From the IMG/VR virus record IMGVR_UViG_3300046642_000162, positions 1 to 25,223 of that record: a stretch of DNA of 25,223 nucleotides. One strand, given 5' to 3'. This DNA is from a virus. The translations under genes were made by a program, and so were the position numbers. Below are positions 5,957 through 15,587 of the stretch, piece after piece; positions within the stretch are counted from its first letter, which is position 1, and every line of letters starts with the position of its first letter. The notes below the pieces were generated by a model. It searched no databases and had not been told where the DNA came from. It saw only the letters and a list, made by a program, of their open reading frames with translations.

Positions 5957-7060
5957 TCTCTGTTTACCCTTCCCACCTCCCCCCGGAGGGGGTGGCAACT
6001 TATGCGTATAGCGACGAGCTGCTACGAACCCGCCCCCGAGGTAGTTCTTGAGGGGGATGAGGCTATTCACCGTCCCCGTGTGAGGCGACTCCTGAACCAT
6101 GCCGTGGCCTACGTACAATCCGACGTGATTAGGACCCGCATGACCCGGCTCAGTGAACACCGCATCCCCCGGTTGTAGTTGCTTCAGGGAGACAGGGGAA
6201 CCTTCGTTGACCTGCTCATACGTGGTGCGCCCGATCTTGACGCCCACGTCCTTGAAGACGTTCTGGAGGAAGCCAGAGCAGTCCATCCCACCCTTGCGTG
6301 ACGTGCCACCCCACTTGTAAGGCACACCGAGATACCCACGCGCGGCTTGCACGATGCCCATACCGCCACCGTGAGCTTGAATGTTCACTGAAGCGCGGGG
6401 GCTGAACTGGCGTAGAGGCGCGTTCATGGGCGTGGGGTTAGACGACTCAGATGCGAACTGCTGCCACGCATTGGGATCTGCTTCAGGCAGCTGAAGACCT
6501 GGCTGCTGTTCATCCATCGACTGTGACATGGCGGGCTGCATCTCTCCCTGCTGCGCGAGGTTCTGTGCTAGCTTCATGAAGTCGGGTCCTTGCGGTTGTG
6601 GTGCTGTGGGGGCGCTAACACCCATGCCGGCTGAGGCAGCAAGCACCGGCGGCGACTCTTGGGGAGCGGCCCCCACATGTGGAATACCACCAAGAACTTT
6701 GTGGACGTAGTCCTGAGTCTCAGCGTAGGGGGGAACGCCTCCATACTTTGCCACAGCACCTGGGCCAGCATTGTACGCTGCGAGTGCTAGGCGCCAGCTG
6801 CCGAACTTCTGCTTCTGCTCTGCGAGGTACTTCGCACCACCCATGATGTTCTCGTGCGGGTTGAGCGGATTCTCTACTCCCAGGCCCCTTGCCGTACCCG
6901 GCATGAGCTGCATCAACCCGAGTGCACCGGAGGGCGACCTCGCTCCGGGATTGCCACCTGACTCTGCCATGATCTGGCGCGAGAGTAAGCCCTCTGGTAT
7001 GCCGTACATGCGAGCAGCCCGCTTGATCGTGCCAGCGTATAGGTGTATCGCGTTAGCCAC
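5954..7060 (-). CDS. Virion lysin: lytic transglycosylase (SLT) plus NlpC/P60 peptidase
   Basis: The 368-residue product has two cell-wall domains. Residues ~1-125 are an SLT lytic transglycosylase: [14 protein letters not shown] with catalytic E33, [14 protein letters not shown], and [18 protein letters not shown]. After a Pro/Gln-rich linker, residues ~230-355 are an NlpC/P60 endopeptidase: [19 protein letters not shown] with C261, and PNHVGLYVG with H312. It can thus cut both glycan and peptide parts of peptidoglycan. The GTG start overlaps the stop of the 1063-aa internal protein by 8 bases. That position, last in the virion operon and coupled to ejection-type proteins, suggests a virion-associated lysin used at entry, though it could also serve as the endolysin. 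No holin is recognised next to it. The C-terminus is a basic Gly/Pro tail. Confidence 0.92.
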   Translation of the reverse strand: MANAIHLYAGTIKRAARMYGIPEGLLSRQIMAESGGNPGARSPSGALGLMQLMPGTARGLGVENPLNPHENIMGGAKYLAEQKQKFGSWRLALAAYNAGPGAVAKYGGVPPYAETQDYVHKVLGGIPHVGAAPQESPPVLAASAGMGVSAPTAPQPQGPDFMKLAQNLAQQGEMQPAMSQSMDEQQPGLQLPEADPNAWQQFASESSNPTPMNAPLRQFSPRASVNIQAHGGGMGIVQAARGYLGVPYKWGGTSRKGGMDCSGFLQNVFKDVGVKIGRTTYEQVNEGSPVSLKQLQPGDAVFTEPGHAGPNHVGLYVGHGMVQESPHTGTVNSLIPLKNYLGGGFVAARRYTHKLPPPPGGGGKGKQR

Positions 7061-10000
7061 GGCCAGCCTGCAGCGGTGCGGGTTGAATCTCCTTCATCGT
7101 TGACTTCCACTGAGTAGCTATCTGTCCGATGGGGTAATACTGCCACAGGTCTGTGGCCATCTGACTCATCTCAGTCTCGCTGTTGTCCCGCTTGATCTGC
7201 GCGATCTGAGCCATCGCATCGCGGGCATCTGACGGGGTCATGTGCTTATTAGCGAGCAGGAACTTGACTGCACCCTCTGCCTTATCGACGGCAGGCAGGC
7301 TGCGGTATGAGTGAACGCCCTTGGACGCGGCATAGTGATACTGCCACAGGTCAAGTTGCTCCTTGGCATCCAGATCGCCCTTGATCGCCGCGACTTGTGC
7401 ATGGTCGTATGGCGTTCCGTTAGCCTTTGAGTACATCGCCATCTCGTGGGGGAGCTGCTTGATTGCTTGCTGGGTGCGGAACTGAATCTCGGCGGGCTTC
7501 GCTAGCGTCGATTCGTAGTCCTTCATGCCCAGTGCAGCGGTGGTCTTCGGATCACGGAGTTGCTTGTAGGGGATGCCGAGTTCGCTGAGCGCGAAGGGCT
7601 TGGCACCTTCTAGGAATGTACCGCCACCCTTCTTGGCACCCGCGAACATGTTGAGGTAGGACAAAGGCGTGAATCGCTTGGCCGTGTCACCGGCAGCTTG
7701 CTGAGCCCGGCCCGTAAGCCCTCCCCTTATCAGATTCCCAAAGCGATCACGCCCCGTGGCGAACTCGTACAGACCCTGCGCTGCTGGTCCCAACTGCTCC
7801 GATGGAGATTCTGACGAACCAGGAAGGAGACCCAACGAACCAAGCGCAGCTCCTAGTGTCTCGCCGGGGTTGATATCCCCGGAAGCTAAGAGGCCTGGGT
7901 GTTTGCTGCCAATGCCGAGCGGCATTGAACCAGCCAACCACGAAGGGACCATCCCGCCCTGCTTCGACCAGAAGGCGTCACGTTGCTTCTTGCCCTCCTT
8001 CGCCAGCTCGCTGAGTACGGTAGCCTGGACAGGGTGTTCAAGCGCGAAGCGTGCGGTATACGTCGATGCACCTCGAGTCCAGCCATATGCCGTGAAGAGC
8101 TTCTGCATCGTGGCCCGCTCGGTCGGTGACATTTCGGCGTAGTCAATCGCCTGGTGCTGCGCCTTCTGCGCGATGCTGCGAAACTTGACTGGGTTCTCCT
8201 TCATCAACTTCGTCCAGTCCTCAGCGTTGTGGTAGCCCATGCGATTGAGTTCGTGGATCAGCGACAACTGACGAGGAACCTTGTCATCTACGTTATGCCA
8301 GAGACTTGCCAACCCCTTGGTGGTACCCTTGAAGTAAGATTCCTCGCCACCACCTGTGGCACGAGCGATACCACCGCCGAAGTGACCGGCGCCCACAGCG
8401 TTGTTGAACTTGGCAAGCCACTCAGGGGTCATCTTTGGTACTTCATTGCGTAGCTGATGGACGTTACGGAAGACGTGCATGCCAGCCTGCGACAAGTGGA
8501 GGACGCCATTCTGTACCCCCCACGCCGCATACCCCGGATGGATGAATCGCCCCGAGCGGATCGCCTGGTTACCCGCGTCAATGTAGTTCATGCCCTTGAC
8601 TACAGGATCTCCGTATGATCGCTCGCCCGGTCGCAATCGCTTCCACATCGCCTTCGGAATGTACTGGTAAGCGCCGGGGTCAGCCTTGAGTTTCTCAGGG
8701 TCTGTTTCCACTGTGCGATTCCACTGATGGAAGATCTGTCGCTCACTGGAGTACTTGGCCAGGTCCTTCTTAGACCATGACGCGGGAGGCTTCCTGACTC
8801 CGATGTAGGCATTTGGATTCTTCTCGAACGCCCTAGGAGATGCGCCACCATCCCACAGACTGTGCCACAGATTGGCGTGGGATGTCGCAGCGTGGGTTGC
8901 ATAGGCTGTAGCCTGCGCCTTAGCTACTTCGGGATCAGGATGGAAGGCTCGCCCGATCTTCTGCTTGATCCCCTTAGGCGCTGGCAGCAATTTGCCCTCC
9001 TTCGCTAGCTGCTCAGTCAACTTCGCTTCCATCCCACCGCGCTCCATCTGCGTCCGCATCTCTACATCACGGCGCATGAGCTTGCCCATGTGGTGCTCAG
9101 CGAATGTCGATGCCGCACGCGAAAGCCTATCCGTACCTGGTACATTCTTGCCCAAGAACTGTAGTGGTTCGTTGCCTGTTGCTCGCGTTTCGATTGCCTT
9201 CTCTAGGAGTGGATCCCACGCCTTGGTGTGTATGTATCCACCCAACGAGCTCTTGAACGCGGGTGGCTGCAACCGGACTGAACTCTCACCAGGCAGCGGT
9301 TTGATGCTGCGCTCCATGCGTGGGGTCCGGTACAACGCCTTCCCTAGTCCTTTCGCAGCTGCACCTGCAGACATCTCACCACGACCCGCTGCCCCGAGCA
9401 CTTCTGCTGCCTTACCTGCGCGAGCGACACTGCCTGCACCCAACGAGGCAAGCGTAGCGAGGTTCATCACGCCCTCGGCTGGGTTAGTAACGAACTCCCG
9501 ACCCGGATGCGTCACCATGCCAAGCATGCTTGAGCCTATGCTCTTACCCATCGTCTCGGGGGTGCCTAGCGGGTGGTGGTACATCGCAGCGGGTAGGTGA
9601 ACCATTCCTACACCGGCGTCGATAGTGCTCTGACCCAGTCCACCGACAAGTCGCTGTCCCCACGCTGCTACAGGGTTGCTGAACAGCGGTACACCCGGGA
9701 TTCCCTGAGTCAGCGGTTTCTCATTCCTAATCCTCAGCGCTTGCTGGTGCATAGCCCGATTCTCAGCGGGAGTTGCTGCTCGTACGGTTGGCGGTCGAAT
9801 GGCGTTCAGTTGCTGCTGGATCAGGTGATGGTTCGGGCGAAGTGATGGGTTGTAGTCCAAGTGCATCTGCAGTTTGGGACTAGGCTGTGCAAGTAGCGAT
9901 TTGACCTTGGGCGATGCGGTGACCCAGCCCTTGGGGTTCTTCATGTAGCCCAACGCTCGCTTCTCAGCGCCCTGAAGCTTCGGCATCTTCGGCTGCTGAG

Positions 10001-10244
10001 GTAGGTCGTGCATGAACGCCGGCATCCCACCTAGGAGGTTGAAGTGCTGCTGAGGCTGTGGGTGCGGCTGACGACCCATTTGTGCCACAGCTCCCAAGTT
10101 GATGCGCGGAGCCTGTGCGGGGTGGATATGGGGAACACCACCCACAGAGGGAGGCAGACCGCGAACGGGTTGACCGGGCTGCCAACTCGAACCGCCCTTC
10201 ATGCCCTGCCCCAGCTTGAGGCGTGTATCTGGTCCAAACCTCAC
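7053..10244 (-). CDS. Large internal (ejection-type) virion protein, 1063 aa
   Basis: This is the largest gene of the window. It starts at a GTG overlapping the previous stop (GTGA). The first ~200 residues are Pro/Gln/His-rich and probably disordered. Residues ~245-310 contain Ala/Gly-rich, partly hydrophobic helices ([20 protein letters not shown]). Around residues 698-760 a stretch ([20 protein letters not shown], then [15 protein letters not shown]) resembles the LPD38-like segments of large polyvalent phage proteins, with a T/S-x-x-E-R, aromatic-rich turn and a hP motif. The rest is mainly helical with no enzyme motif I can name. Size, place before the lysin and after the tail genes fit an internal virion protein of the T7 gp15/gp16 type, which forms the DNA-ejection channel. 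The assignment is by position and composition. Confidence 0.75.
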   Translation of the reverse strand: MRFGPDTRLKLGQGMKGGSSWQPGQPVRGLPPSVGGVPHIHPAQAPRINLGAVAQMGRQPHPQPQQHFNLLGGMPAFMHDLPQQPKMPKLQGAEKRALGYMKNPKGWVTASPKVKSLLAQPSPKLQMHLDYNPSLRPNHHLIQQQLNAIRPPTVRAATPAENRAMHQQALRIRNEKPLTQGIPGVPLFSNPVAAWGQRLVGGLGQSTIDAGVGMVHLPAAMYHHPLGTPETMGKSIGSSMLGMVTHPGREFVTNPAEGVMNLATLASLGAGSVARAGKAAEVLGAAGRGEMSAGAAAKGLGKALYRTPRMERSIKPLPGESSVRLQPPAFKSSLGGYIHTKAWDPLLEKAIETRATGNEPLQFLGKNVPGTDRLSRAASTFAEHHMGKLMRRDVEMRTQMERGGMEAKLTEQLAKEGKLLPAPKGIKQKIGRAFHPDPEVAKAQATAYATHAATSHANLWHSLWDGGASPRAFEKNPNAYIGVRKPPASWSKKDLAKYSSERQIFHQWNRTVETDPEKLKADPGAYQYIPKAMWKRLRPGERSYGDPVVKGMNYIDAGNQAIRSGRFIHPGYAAWGVQNGVLHLSQAGMHVFRNVHQLRNEVPKMTPEWLAKFNNAVGAGHFGGGIARATGGGEESYFKGTTKGLASLWHNVDDKVPRQLSLIHELNRMGYHNAEDWTKLMKENPVKFRSIAQKAQHQAIDYAEMSPTERATMQKLFTAYGWTRGASTYTARFALEHPVQATVLSELAKEGKKQRDAFWSKQGGMVPSWLAGSMPLGIGSKHPGLLASGDINPGETLGAALGSLGLLPGSSESPSEQLGPAAQGLYEFATGRDRFGNLIRGGLTGRAQQAAGDTAKRFTPLSYLNMFAGAKKGGGTFLEGAKPFALSELGIPYKQLRDPKTTAALGMKDYESTLAKPAEIQFRTQQAIKQLPHEMAMYSKANGTPYDHAQVAAIKGDLDAKEQLDLWQYHYAASKGVHSYRSLPAVDKAEGAVKFLLANKHMTPSDARDAMAQIAQIKRDNSETEMSQMATDLWQYYPIGQIATQWKSTMKEIQPAPLQAGRG

Positions 10245-11728
10245 GGGTTAGCCCCCGGATGACCGGGGTTGTGGACGCGAGACATGATGAAGTCGACGAG
10301 AGCTTGACGCCCAGCCTTCCTAATGACCTTCGGATACCCCGCATCCTTGGCGATGCCATACAGCACACCGAGCGGCATGCTATGGAGGTCAGCGCCCGTA
10401 TAGTTCATGTTCTTACCCGGTGACCAGTTCTTCATGTTGGTCTGCGCGCGGATGAGATTGACCGTCGCCTTCCGCCCCAACTGTGGGAGGCTTCCGCGCA
10501 CCAGGTCGTACAGGCGGTTTGGATCTGAGATCGCCCCGCTGCCAGCGCCACCCTGCCCAGTAAGCTGGTTGAACTGCTGGGGGGTCATCGTCTCGTGACC
10601 GATACGGTACCAGTTACCCTTCTTCGGATCCCAGTACGCGCCGGGCGGAGTGTGGAACTTGTTGGTTCCCTGCCCCCCTGGTACGTAGGCGCGATACGTC
10701 CTGCTGACTGGCTTGCCGCCACCCATCGCAGCCTGCACCATGGAGATTGCATCTTTGGAGATCGAGTCGGAGACCCTTGCCGCACCAGCCTTGGTCGTAG
10801 CCCGCTGATGCTGGATCCGTGCAGCGAGTGCCTCTCTCGAGAGACCCAGGCGCGCCCAAGCCTGCCTTTCTGACACGCTCATATGCTGGAGCTCGGCATT
10901 GAGTCGCTTCTGGGACATCTTCTGACTCTGCTCCTGTAGCCCAAGTGAGATGCCTGCGCGCTTCGCAGCTGCCTTCGACATCTTGCCACTGAGCTTGGAT
11001 GACGCAATCTGCTGCTGTTGGACCTTCCAGTCACGCTGAGACTTGAGTTTGTCTAGTTTTGCCTGCGTAGTCTGGAGTTTGAAGTCCCGCTCCTTCTGGA
11101 GCAAGTCGCCGAGCTTCGAGTTCGTCAGTTCAGACTTCGTGCCCTCGTTAGCCGCGATCTGGCCCTGGAGAGTCTTGATCTGGTCGTTGTAGTAACTGTC
11201 GGAGTTCGCCTGCTGCTCAGTCTGCATCGCAGGGAAGACCTGCCCCGCGAACTGCTCTGCCTCCTGAGCACCCGACATGGCCATGCCCAGCCCATGGAGC
11301 ATACCAGAGGCCTGCATGTTGGGCATGTTCTGCTCGTACGGTGCCAGCGCCTGAGTGAACTGACCCGCTGACACAGGCCCACCCATCTGCTGAGCGAGTT
11401 GCTGCGCCTCCGCAGCCATGTTCTGGTGGAGCTGATTCATTCGCTGCCCTGCAGCCGCGAACACCTGCTGCTCCATCGTCAGTGCCTGACCCTCAGCAGC
11501 CCCTACGCGCTGAGCGGAGGACTGCACGTACGGCATAAGCGCCCCGAACTCACTACCGATATTCGTGCGAGCCGTCGTTTCCTGAGTCCCAAGCGTACCC
11601 GCTTCAGCTGTAAGCGGCGCGTTCTTACCAGCGATCTCAGATGACGCTTGCGAAGCCGCAAGGGCCTGCAGCTGCTCATAGGTCATCGGGGCGTTGATCG
11701 GGTCCTGCTGTGTGTCAGTCGTAGCCAT
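10241..11728 (-). CDS. Internal virion protein, coiled-coil rich (495 aa)
   Basis: I do not recognise a named family. The N-terminal ~180 residues are Ala/Gln/Met-rich with Gly breaks. Residues ~190-330 form long charged helices (KSELTNSKLGDLLQKERDFK, then AKLDKLKSQRDWKVQQQQ), likely coiled coils. A Gly-rich break leads to a C-terminal domain with AYWDPKKGNWYRIGHETM and a basic helix near the end (VIRKAGRQALVDFIMSRV). The start ATG overlaps the stop of the 405-aa gene (TAATG), and the stop overlaps the start of the 1063-aa gene (GTGA). The layout, with three large helical proteins before a lysin, matches podovirus ejection-protein clusters. Confidence 0.72.
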   Translation of the reverse strand: MATTDTQQDPINAPMTYEQLQALAASQASSEIAGKNAPLTAEAGTLGTQETTARTNIGSEFGALMPYVQSSAQRVGAAEGQALTMEQQVFAAAGQRMNQLHQNMAAEAQQLAQQMGGPVSAGQFTQALAPYEQNMPNMQASGMLHGLGMAMSGAQEAEQFAGQVFPAMQTEQQANSDSYYNDQIKTLQGQIAANEGTKSELTNSKLGDLLQKERDFKLQTTQAKLDKLKSQRDWKVQQQQIASSKLSGKMSKAAAKRAGISLGLQEQSQKMSQKRLNAELQHMSVSERQAWARLGLSREALAARIQHQRATTKAGAARVSDSISKDAISMVQAAMGGGKPVSRTYRAYVPGGQGTNKFHTPPGAYWDPKKGNWYRIGHETMTPQQFNQLTGQGGAGSGAISDPNRLYDLVRGSLPQLGRKATVNLIRAQTNMKNWSPGKNMNYTGADLHSMPLGVLYGIAKDAGYPKVIRKAGRQALVDFIMSRVHNPGHPGANP

Positions 11729-12945
11729 TAGTACACTGGCCTACCCGGGGGAAGTACCCCGATTGGAGGACTCGGATCGAGGAACGGATGAAGGAGCCCT
11801 GGCGGGACCGGGTGTGTGCGGAGATTGCTGGCGCGGTTCGCCATCGCATGCTGAGCCCAACCCGGCATGATCGCGCGACCTGCCACAGCAGCGGCGTGGT
11901 GCGCCAAGTACTGATCGAGAGCCTGAGCGTGATGACCCGCCATGTAGAGTGCGTGAGCTGGGGTGAGAGGTGGTACTGTAGGCGGTGGGCCGAACGGCGG
12001 GTTCTCTGGCGGGTAGTCCACGCCAGCGCCGCCCGGGCCGAACCAGTGGATACCCGGCTCATCGTTGCGCCGCATGCCGCCTCCCATTCGTGCCTGTGCA
12101 GCAGCTTGGAGGTTCGTGAGCTGTTGGTTCTCGTCGGCGTTGAGGCCTGTGCGCGGGACCACAGATTCAGGGCCGTCTTCGCCGATGAGTGCGTTGGTGG
12201 GGCGGTCGACCTCGCCGCCACCAGCCATAGCGATGAACGGCTGCGTACCTGAACGGTATGGAAGCGTTTGGTATGTGTATGTTCCGCTGGGGCCGGTCGG
12301 GATACCCTCGAAGGTGTTGGTTGGCGTTGAAGTCGGCGGAGGTGTGGAAGTGACGTTCGTAGAAGGCGCGGTTGATGCTGGTGCCGCTGGTGCGGTAGCC
12401 TGTTGTTGCTGGGCTGCAGTGTAGCGAGCGGCTGCGGCCGCCAGTTCCTGGTCGTTCCTGGTGTTGTATTCGCCGATGAGCCCAGCAGCGTTCTGATACT
12501 GCGTCGCCAGGTCCTGCGGGAGCTGGGTCTCCGTCTGCGCGATCTGCTGGAGCCAGGGTGCCTCAGCCTGAGCCTGCATCTCCCCACGCTTGCCGCTGAA
12601 CAGGATGCCCTGCTGCTGAGCGTTCTGCGTGTTCTGAAGGATGGCCTGCTGACGCTGCTGCTCTGCGTTACCCTCGGCGAGGTTAGCGTTCTGGATGAGG
12701 CTTCCGGGGATGAACTGACCCGTGACCGGATCGACGTACCCTAGCTGCTGGAGGATATCTGCGTACCGTGAGCTAATGTCACCACGGAGCGCTGCCTCGT
12801 TGGCAAGATACGTCGAGTCTACGTTCGCACCCTCAGGTGGACCTGACGGGAGACCACCCTCGATGTTCTGAGGCAGAGCATACTGTGAGTAATCCGCCCC
12901 ACCAATACCTCCCGCCGTCTGTGGGTTTGGTGCCATTGCACTCAT
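11728..12945 (-). CDS. Internal virion protein with tape-measure-like GE-GPE-VVP motif (405 aa)
   Basis: The N-terminal half is helical and Gln/Ala-rich (QGILFSGKRGEMQAQAEAPW; QLPQDLATQYQNAAGLIGEY). A Thr/Pro/Ser linker follows at about residues 170-205. Residues ~239-262 read AMAGGGEVDRPTNALIGEDG then PESVVPRT. This is close to the GGG-V-RPT-ALVGE-GPE-VVPL motif often found near the ends of tape-measure and other tail proteins. The C-terminus is Pro/His-rich. An in-frame ATG at 12963 exists, but ATG 12945 overlaps the upstream stop in an ATGA and avoids an 18-base extension inside the neighbour, so I start there. It is probably one of three internal or tail-tip proteins; the exact role is unknown. 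Confidence 0.73.
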   Translation of the reverse strand: MSAMAPNPQTAGGIGGADYSQYALPQNIEGGLPSGPPEGANVDSTYLANEAALRGDISSRYADILQQLGYVDPVTGQFIPGSLIQNANLAEGNAEQQRQQAILQNTQNAQQQGILFSGKRGEMQAQAEAPWLQQIAQTETQLPQDLATQYQNAAGLIGEYNTRNDQELAAAAARYTAAQQQQATAPAAPASTAPSTNVTSTPPPTSTPTNTFEGIPTGPSGTYTYQTLPYRSGTQPFIAMAGGGEVDRPTNALIGEDGPESVVPRTGLNADENQQLTNLQAAAQARMGGGMRRNDEPGIHWFGPGGAGVDYPPENPPFGPPPTVPPLTPAHALYMAGHHAQALDQYLAHHAAAVAGRAIMPGWAQHAMANRASNLRTHPVPPGLLHPFLDPSPPIGVLPPGRPVY

Positions 12946-13340
12946 ACAGCCATCACCATCCAATCGAAGCCTACGCCACCACTAGGCGCAGCAACAGATA
13001 GATTGATTTGGAACGAGTTGTTGGTCTTACCTGAGATCCAGTACCCACCCCCACCCCACACGATAGCGATGTTGGCGGTATTCGGTGTGAGTCCTACCGC
13101 GTTAGGGAGGCCGAGTGAGTGAGTAATCACCAGCGAACTTGTCCCGACCGGCAGAGTCGCAGAACCCGCCTTCTGTGAGGTAGTTCCACCAATCGCAGCG
13201 ATCTGGTGCTGCAGCAGGGCGATCTGGGTATCGTAGATCGCATTGATGAAGTACACCAGCATGGTCCAAGTCGTCCAGACTTGCTGGTTGACAGGAGACT
13301 TGCGAGCGGGATGCTGTGGGAGTTGAGTTTGCTGGGCCAT
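12942..13340 (-). CDS. Small tail-fibre tip / structural protein (132 aa)
   Basis: A short N-terminal helix region (VNQQVWTTWTMLVYFINAIYDTQIALLQHQIAAIGG) precedes a beta-rich C-terminal domain: VGTSSLVITHSLGLPNAVGL, NTANIAIVWGGGGYWI, FQINLSVAAPSGGVGFDWMV. The latter resembles small beta-sandwich domains at phage tail tips. These have the H-x-LG-P pattern shared here with the 115-aa and 401-aa proteins of the same cassette. Twenty bases separate it from the 223-aa gene and no strong SD is seen. Its stop overlaps the next start (ATGA). Likely part of the adsorption apparatus. Confidence 0.68.
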   Translation of the reverse strand: MAQQTQLPQHPARKSPVNQQVWTTWTMLVYFINAIYDTQIALLQHQIAAIGGTTSQKAGSATLPVGTSSLVITHSLGLPNAVGLTPNTANIAIVWGGGGYWISGKTNNSFQINLSVAAPSGGVGFDWMVMAV

Positions 13341-13360
13341 TAGTAGAAACTAGGACTCTG

Positions 13361-14032
13361 TCACGAGATTCTCACGGGATGAACTAGAAGGCTGCGCTGC
13401 GCAAACGAAGAGAAGCCCCCGCCAATACAGCAGTACATCAGCCGCAGATCGTTGCCCGCGGCGAGGCCGTTGAATCGGCCGCTCATGCCCAACATCGTCT
13501 CTGCGTTGGCTGTCGAAGACGTGAACACGGGCGGGTCGTAATAGATCGCCGAGCTTCCAGAGACAATCGTGGCGATGCTGCCAACATTCGCCGTGTTGTT
13601 GGAGCAGCGCACGCACCAGTTGAACTCGTAGTCCCCGTTCCGCGTTACCGGTACGAACGGGCCGAATGTAGTCAGATCGGCGAGAGTACCCCACTGCGAA
13701 CCAGTAGTCTCCTTCGTCACAACGTAGGCGTGAACGTCGGCGCCGCCGATGAACTCCCACTTGTAAGCCGAGGCAGAACCTGCGTTGTAACGGAACTGCC
13801 AACAAGTGCCGTTCGCGTCGACAGCCGCGGCTACCCAGATGTCTCCATCAGCAGGCGATGCGGGTGGACCGCCAGAGTATGCAGATATCTTCGGACTCGT
13901 GGCAACCCAGAGGGTGCCGTTCCAGTAACGGAGCAGGCCGGTAACACTGTCGTAGTAGACCTCACCCAGTGCTGGAGTCGCGGGCGCAGTTGCGATCCGG
14001 GGAGTACGGAGTCTGCCAACAACCTCAGGCAT
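13361..14032 (-). CDS. Tail-fibre or receptor-binding-type protein (223 aa)
   Basis: The N-terminus has the tail-fibre repeat PALGEVYYDSVTGLLRYWNG, then TLWVA, also present in the 401-aa neighbour. It is followed by SPADGDIWVAAAVDANGTCW, then QFRYNAG, typical of phage fibre or appendage proteins. The remaining ~130 residues are beta-rich with Cys and Gly near the end (LMYCCIGGGFSSFAQRSLLV) and may form the binding head. The ATG overlaps the stop of the 401-aa gene (TGATG). Call by composition and position. Confidence 0.72.
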   Translation of the reverse strand: MPEVVGRLRTPRIATAPATPALGEVYYDSVTGLLRYWNGTLWVATSPKISAYSGGPPASPADGDIWVAAAVDANGTCWQFRYNAGSASAYKWEFIGGADVHAYVVTKETTGSQWGTLADLTTFGPFVPVTRNGDYEFNWCVRCSNNTANVGSIATIVSGSSAIYYDPPVFTSSTANAETMLGMSGRFNGLAAGNDLRLMYCCIGGGFSSFAQRSLLVHPVRIS

Positions 14033-15237
14033 CAGCCGACAATCGTGACCATCTTGGAGTTGGCAGTAACTGCGACGGCGTAGGTGATCGTAACGTCACC
14101 GTTGGCTGCTATCGTTATATCTGGTAGTTCCCAGGCACCGGTAGTCACATCATGCACCTGCACGATTAGACCACGACTAGCGTGACAGCCGTGCGTAGCC
14201 TGCGTGATCGTCCACGTAGTCCCAGCGCCCTGCACCGCCGATGAGTAGTAACGCGGGATGATCGCTGGGTCGACTAGTACCGTGTCGGCAGCAACTGTGA
14301 TCCCCGTACCAGCGCCCACATCAAGCGTGTTACCCGTCTTCGTCAGACCTGCGCCAGCGATAGCGGCGCCAGCAGACGAGAACTGTGTCCAGGTGATCGA
14401 AGTCGTACCCAACGTACCACCAGCATCTGCTGTGACGACCCAGCCAGTGTCAGCGTTCACCGTACCCTGCTCAACCCAAGTGTACGCGCTTGGTACTTCG
14501 GTCCACGCATCCATGTCGGTAGCGCGCGTCCAGGTACCATTGACTCCGGTACCGAGCGTCGTCACCGTATAGATGCCGTTCTGGTTGGCTGTGGTCTGAT
14601 CCTTGACCAGCACGCGGTCGTTCGCGGCAAGTGTGATGCCATCGAGGGTGTTCGGCGCACCACCCGCGAGGGTAGCGATATTCGCACCCGCTGTAGCTGC
14701 ATGGACAGACGCCTTCGCGTCGAGGCCCTGAGCAGTTACGTCCACATAGTTCTTGGTAGCGCTATCTTGTGGTGCAGTCGGATCGAGTTGGTTGATGATC
14801 TTGTGGGAGTTGGCGTTGATGTCCGCTGCTGCCGCAGTGATCGCATCCAGCGTACGGTTACCGGGCATCGCCTGCTGAGCACCCGCACCAAGCGTTCTCA
14901 TCGACGCTAGACCAACGACACCATCCTTGTTCGCAGCAGCTACCTTGGTATCGGTGATCGCACCCGCAGCAATGACAGGCGCAGCTGCAGTTCCACCGCC
15001 GCCGAGATCAGCAGCGAGCTGGATGATACCCTTGACAGATGCAGTCGCGTCGGGCGGTGTGCCACCTCCACTCGCGGAGATCCACGAAGTGCCGTTCCAC
15101 CAGAAGAGTGTATTCGAGCCTGTATCGTAGTAGAGCTGCCCCGTGACTGGTGAGCCAGGAGCTGCGCCGAGCTGGTGAGCCCGGAAATTGCGACCCTCAA
15201 GCTTGGCGAAATCGAGTGCTGCACCGAGAACTGGCAT
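14032..15237 (-). CDS. Tail-fibre protein (401 aa)
   Basis: The N-terminus carries PVTGQLYYDTGSNTLFWWNG, the YYD-x4-6-L-x-WNGTxW unit shared with the 223-aa protein. A Gly/Ala/Thr-rich repeated beta region follows (TASVKGIIQLAADLGGGGTA; PQDSATKNYVDVTAQGLDAK), typical of long tail fibres. It is followed by a segment with NDRVLVKDQTTANQNGIYTV, a common fibre motif. The C-terminal ~75 residues (TTWTITQATHGCHASRGLIV; ITIAANGDVTITYAVAVTAN) look like a small beta tip also found at the end of the 115-aa protein. The ATG overlaps the previous stop (TAATG). It is the most convincing fibre of the cassette. Confidence 0.85.
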   Translation of the reverse strand: MPVLGAALDFAKLEGRNFRAHQLGAAPGSPVTGQLYYDTGSNTLFWWNGTSWISASGGGTPPDATASVKGIIQLAADLGGGGTAAAPVIAAGAITDTKVAAANKDGVVGLASMRTLGAGAQQAMPGNRTLDAITAAAADINANSHKIINQLDPTAPQDSATKNYVDVTAQGLDAKASVHAATAGANIATLAGGAPNTLDGITLAANDRVLVKDQTTANQNGIYTVTTLGTGVNGTWTRATDMDAWTEVPSAYTWVEQGTVNADTGWVVTADAGGTLGTTSITWTQFSSAGAAIAGAGLTKTGNTLDVGAGTGITVAADTVLVDPAIIPRYYSSAVQGAGTTWTITQATHGCHASRGLIVQVHDVTTGAWELPDITIAANGDVTITYAVAVTANSKMVTIVG

Positions 15238-15584
15238 TAGTTGATATACGCCTTTCCTGAGGTCGCGGCCGCGAAGCTAGCCGTGACAGTGTTAGTATCA
15301 ACGTAGACTATGTCAGGGATGATTACCGTACCACCAGAGTCTACCACTTCGACGGACGGATACTTGCCGAGGTTGTGAACGATTGTCCACAGGGCTGACA
15401 GGATCGACTGGGTGAAGACGAGAGTCGGTATCTTGGCCAGTGAGATACTGCCGCTGATGTTAGAGTCATCGAGGCCACCATTGACTATGCTCTGGATAGC
15501 TTGGAAGTTGGCGAGTACGTCCTCGATGTGCATAGGTGCACCGGTAGCAAGGTTGGCGGGGTTGACGATAGCGTAGTTAGCCAC
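15237..15584 (-). CDS. Small tail-tip protein with attachment and tip modules (115 aa)
   Basis: The N-terminal ~50 residues (YAIVNPANLATGAPMHIEDV, then LANFQAIQSIVNGGLDD) closely match the first 45 residues of the 285-aa Gly-rich protein, suggesting a shared attachment domain. The C-terminal half (LWTIVHNLGKYPSVEVVDSG, then TVIIPDIVYVDTNTVTASFA) is a compact beta domain of a kind seen at tail-fibre tips. It starts at GTG 15584, three bases after the neighbouring stop, and ends overlapping the 401-aa start. Probably a paralogous minor fibre or adhesin. Confidence 0.7.
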   Translation of the reverse strand: MANYAIVNPANLATGAPMHIEDVLANFQAIQSIVNGGLDDSNISGSISLAKIPTLVFTQSILSALWTIVHNLGKYPSVEVVDSGGTVIIPDIVYVDTNTVTASFAAATSGKAYIN

Positions 15585-15587
15585 GGT

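Noticed and set aside
11715-12587. A 290-codon minus-strand frame inside the 405-aa gene
   Set aside because: Arg/Ser/Thr-rich frame-shadow of the Pro/Gln-rich gene; no start signal or coupling to neighbours.
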